Shown piece after piece: positions 7,596-9,988 of a DNA stretch of 9,988 nucleotides. The notes under the pieces were generated by a model, which was not told where the DNA came from, made no database searches, and was given only the letters and a program-made list of their open reading frames with translations. This stretch comes from Pelagihabitans sp037969055 (lineage in GTDB: Bacteria; Bacteroidota; Bacteroidia; Flavobacteriales; Flavobacteriaceae). Both the position numbers and the translations under genes were made by a program. The DNA lies in the NCBI GenBank assembly GCA_037969055.1, contig JBBKWR010000392.1, positions 1-9,988 of the forward strand, in the 5' to 3' direction. How positions within the stretch are numbered: the first letter of the stretch is position 1; every line of letters begins with the position of its first letter.

Positions 7596-9008
7596 ATGAA
7601 AAGCAATAAAGACAGTTATCTAATAACCACGCTCCTTCTAGGATTCATTTTTACTGTTGTGACCAGCTGTGAAAGGGAAATTTCGGACAACGTGGAGTTT
7701 GCAACTTTTCCAGAAAACGCTGAAGTTTTTATAGATGGTTTTAGTGGTGGATTACAATACTTCCCTTTTTCAGGATCGAAATTTGATGCATTTTCCGTAG
7801 ACACTGAAGTGAAATATAAAGGAGAGGCCTCAATGCGATTGGATGTTCCCAACTTTGGAGACCCCAATGGCGCTTATGCGGGAGCCATATTTCCAGATGC
7901 TACGGGGCGTGACCTATCTGACTATAATGCGCTTACTTTTTGGGCCAAAGCTTCACAGGCAGCAACTATTAACGAGATTGGTTTGGGAAACGATTTTGGT
8001 GAAAATAAATTTCTTGTCACCAGGGCGAATTTGAGAATAAGCACTGCTTGGAGCAAGTACATTATCCCTTTACCGGACCCCGACAGACTAACACTTGAAA
8101 AAGGTTTGTTTTGGTATGCCGAAGGACCAGAGAATAACGATGGTTATACCATTTGGATCGATGAGTTGCAATATGAAAAGTTAGGGACGATCGCACAACC
8201 ACGTCCAGCAATTTTTAATGGTGTCGATAAAGTAGAGCAGGCTTTTGTCGGAGCTGGTCTTACAATGAATGGACTTACACAGACCTTTAATTTGGGATCT
8301 GGTATTAATGAAACGGTTACGGTAGCGCCATCGTATTTTAAATTCAGTTCTACTGATGTTGATGTGGCAAGGGTAAGTGAGCTAGGGGTGGTTTCAATAT
8401 TAGGAATCGGTACAGCAGAAATTACAGCTGTGTTAGGGGGTGTTAGGGCTAAAGGATCATTAACAATTGAGTCACTTGGTGGTTTTGTTGCTGCCCCTAC
8501 CCCCATGAGAAGCCCCAATAACGTAATCTCTATATTCAGTAATGCCTATACCAATGCTCCGGTGGAGTATTATAATGGGTATTATGCACCCTTTCAAACC
8601 ACTCAAGGCCAAGACGATCTTAACATAAATGGAGATGATATTATAAACTATACGGAACTAAATTTTGTAGGAATTCAATTTTCACAACCTACCATTAATG
8701 CTACTGCAATGACGCATTTACATATTGATGTTTTGATTCAAGAACCAAATCCAATTGATGGGGGTGACTTTTTAAAAATAGAATTGGAAGATTATGGGGC
8801 TGACGGAACTTTTGGAAATGGTGATGACTCGGCTCATACTCTGACCTTTACAAGTCCCACTTTGGTTAGTGGCTCTTGGGTAAGTTTAGATATACCGCTT
8901 TCAGATTTTTCAGGATTGACGAGCACGGCCAATTTGGGACAGATTTTACTCATTAGTGATGCTACAATTACCGAGATTTTGGTAGATAACATTTACTTGT
9001 ACAGGTAA
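7596..9008 (+). CDS. Surface-type lipoprotein with two beta-sandwich domains and an Ig-like middle domain, probable glycan-binding protein
   Basis: The 470-residue product starts with a lipoprotein signal (hydrophobic 9-23, lipobox VTSC with Cys25). Residues about 35-195 form a beta-sandwich-type region (LSDYNALTFWAKAS, WSKYIIPLPD, IWIDELQYE) resembling carbohydrate-binding or galactose-binding-like modules. Residues about 205-293 look like a bacterial Ig-like (BIG2) domain (FKFSSTDVDVARVSELGVVS, then GTAEITAVLGG). Residues about 300-470 form a second sandwich ending ILVDNIYLYR and include an acidic glycine loop, DYGADGTFGNGDD, that may bind calcium. No glycosidase catalytic motif was seen, so binding glycan at the cell surface is the likely role. 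It starts 11 bases after the GH/barrel gene and precedes the GH16 gene, which suggests co-transcription. The GAGG at 7591-7594 is too close to the ATG to be a normal ribosome-binding site. The binding specificity is unknown. Confidence 0.85.
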   Translation: MKSNKDSYLITTLLLGFIFTVVTSCEREISDNVEFATFPENAEVFIDGFSGGLQYFPFSGSKFDAFSVDTEVKYKGEASMRLDVPNFGDPNGAYAGAIFPDATGRDLSDYNALTFWAKASQAATINEIGLGNDFGENKFLVTRANLRISTAWSKYIIPLPDPDRLTLEKGLFWYAEGPENNDGYTIWIDELQYEKLGTIAQPRPAIFNGVDKVEQAFVGAGLTMNGLTQTFNLGSGINETVTVAPSYFKFSSTDVDVARVSELGVVSILGIGTAEITAVLGGVRAKGSLTIESLGGFVAAPTPMRSPNNVISIFSNAYTNAPVEYYNGYYAPFQTTQGQDDLNINGDDIINYTELNFVGIQFSQPTINATAMTHLHIDVLIQEPNPIDGGDFLKIELEDYGADGTFGNGDDSAHTLTFTSPTLVSGSWVSLDIPLSDFSGLTSTANLGQILLISDATITEILVDNIYLYR

Positions 9009-9019
9009 AATGCAGGACC

Positions 9020-9033
9020 AAAAAAAAATAAAA
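9020..9033 (+). promoter_or_regulatory. A-rich translation leader of the GH16 gene
   Basis: The bases just before the ATG at 9035 are almost all A, with no GGAG-like Shine-Dalgarno site. Bacteroidetes genes commonly initiate from A-rich leaders, so this supports the call of a real start. A second in-frame ATG at 9059 lies behind a similar A-rich stretch and is an alternative start. Confidence 0.4.
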
Positions 9034-9034
9034 C

Positions 9035-9925
9035 ATGAAAAAAATAAATCAATTAAAAATGAAAACGCATAGTATACTACAGCGGCATTTTAATCCGAAA
9101 TGGTATAATTCAATTTTAGCTGCGGGATTACCTATACTGGCACTGTTCTTTTTGTTATTGGGCTGTGCAACCGATGAAACCCAAACCGTTGCCAGGTTCA
9201 CTGAACTAGTTATGGAAGATGAATTCGATACCGACGGGGCCCCTAATAATGCAGTATGGGATTACGACCTAGGGACCGGCACCAATGGATGGGGCAATAA
9301 TGAGTTGCAATATTATACGGATCGTGCTAAAAATGTAACGGTAGAAAACGGAGTATTACTTATTACTGCTAACAAAGAGTCCTATGAGGGTACTGCATAT
9401 ACCTCAGCAAGATTAATCACCAAAGGATTGTTTGAACAAATGTATGGCCGTTTTGAAGCACGTATTAGATTGCCTTTCGGTCAGGGTATGTGGCCAGCAT
9501 TTTGGCTATTGGGTGCTCATGACGACCAAGCGCTATGGCCTCAAATTGGGGAAATTGATATCATGGAAAACCGGGGGCAAGAACCTACCATGATCAGCGG
9601 AGCCGTACATGGCCCTGAATACTCCGCGGGAGAAGCGATTACAAAAAGTTACACTTTGGCAAATGACCGTTTTGATACAGGTTTTCACATATTTGGTATT
9701 GAATGGGGTCCAGAGTATATAAATTTTTATGTAGATGATGTTTTATATAACCAAATTACGCCAGCTGATGTTCCCGGTGAATGGGTTTTTGATCATCCTT
9801 TCTATATTATAATAAACCTTGCGGTTGGTGGCTCTTATGTAGGTGCTCCGAATAGTGAAACAACTTTCCCACAAACCATGTTGGTAGATTATGTGCGGGT
9901 ATATAAAAATAATGAACTCAATTAA
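9035..9925 (+). CDS. GH16 endo-beta-1,3-glucanase (laminarinase-type) lipoprotein
   Basis: This 296-residue enzyme should hydrolyse internal beta-1,3-glucan bonds (laminarin-type, possibly mixed-linked) with retention. A lipoprotein signal has a hydrophobic core at about 27-42 and lipobox LLGC with Cys44, so it is probably membrane-anchored and may be surface-exposed. The rest is one GH16 jelly-roll (about 55-292) with no extra binding module. Typical motifs are NGWGNNELQYYT (about 84-95), YGRFEARIRLPFGQGMWPAF (about 136-155) and the catalytic EIDIME, with nucleophile E173, D175 and acid/base E178. The extra residue in E-I-D-I-M-E is the beta-bulge form seen in laminarinases, not the shorter form of lichenases and kappa-carrageenases. 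The C-terminus MLVDYVRVYKNN is the usual GH16 ending. The N-region before the signal core is long; starting at Met9 (9059) would shorten it. It follows the binding lipoprotein by 26 bases. Family is very sure; exact substrate is inferred. Confidence 0.95.
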   Translation: MKKINQLKMKTHSILQRHFNPKWYNSILAAGLPILALFFLLLGCATDETQTVARFTELVMEDEFDTDGAPNNAVWDYDLGTGTNGWGNNELQYYTDRAKNVTVENGVLLITANKESYEGTAYTSARLITKGLFEQMYGRFEARIRLPFGQGMWPAFWLLGAHDDQALWPQIGEIDIMENRGQEPTMISGAVHGPEYSAGEAITKSYTLANDRFDTGFHIFGIEWGPEYINFYVDDVLYNQITPADVPGEWVFDHPFYIIINLAVGGSYVGAPNSETTFPQTMLVDYVRVYKNNELN

Positions 9926-9926
9926 T

Positions 9927-9988
9927 ATGAAAAACGCTATGAAACAAGTACTCAACCAAGCTCTTAAGATTTCATTATTAAGCTTAAC
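9927..9988 (+). CDS. Start of next operon gene, probable exported protein (runs off right edge)
   Basis: An ATG at 9927, one base after the GH16 stop codon (TAA-T-ATG), opens a frame to the right edge. The 20 complete codons read MKNAMKQVLNQALKISLLSL. Lysines followed by the beginning of a hydrophobic stretch suggest a signal peptide. Its one-base spacing from the previous stop suggests translational coupling in the same operon. An alternative in-frame ATG lies at 9939. Function cannot be read from this fragment; another secreted glycan-degrading enzyme would fit the context. Confidence 0.55.
   Translation, partial: MKNAMKQVLNQALKISLLSL

Noticed and set aside
8144..8518. 124-codon minus-strand open frame
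   Set aside because: It is antisense to the binding lipoprotein, whose lipobox, domains and operon position are convincing.

Overview
The window looks like part of a polysaccharide-utilisation locus from a marine Bacteroidetes, most likely a flavobacterium. The signs are low-GC DNA, A-rich translation leaders without Shine-Dalgarno sites, secreted proteins with short lipoprotein signals, and a propeller/triple-tyrosine/LuxR regulator of a type common in that group. The genus cannot be read from the sequence.

Layout. The left third is on the minus strand. A large regulator (1161-3971) is followed downstream by the first 280 codons of a second minus-strand gene (842 to the left edge), which resembles the N-terminal sandwich domain of GH94/GH149-type carbohydrate phosphorylases. 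A 490-base divergent control region (3972-4461) separates this arm from a tightly packed plus-strand operon. The operon holds a secreted clan-A glycoside hydrolase fused to what looks like an outer-membrane beta-barrel (4462-7584), a carbohydrate-binding-type lipoprotein with an Ig-like middle domain (7596-9008), a GH16 laminarinase-type lipoprotein (9035-9925), and the start of another exported protein (9927 to the right edge). The operon gaps are 11, 26 and 1 bases.

How the parts could work together (inference). The GH16 enzyme carries the laminarinase signature and should cut beta-1,3- or mixed-linked glucan at the cell surface. The sandwich lipoprotein would hold the glycan. The GH-barrel fusion would process chains at, or let them through, the outer membrane. 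The phosphorylase-like protein has no visible signal peptide and would break down imported oligosaccharides in the cytoplasm. The membrane-spanning regulator would sense a glycan fragment in the periplasm and control one or both arms. The probable substrate is a laminarin-like beta-glucan, resting mainly on the GH16 gene.

The most unusual item is the GH/beta-barrel fusion. The most testable regulatory signal is a 13-base direct repeat in the divergent control region. No SusC/SusD pair, RNA gene, mobile element or CRISPR array was seen.
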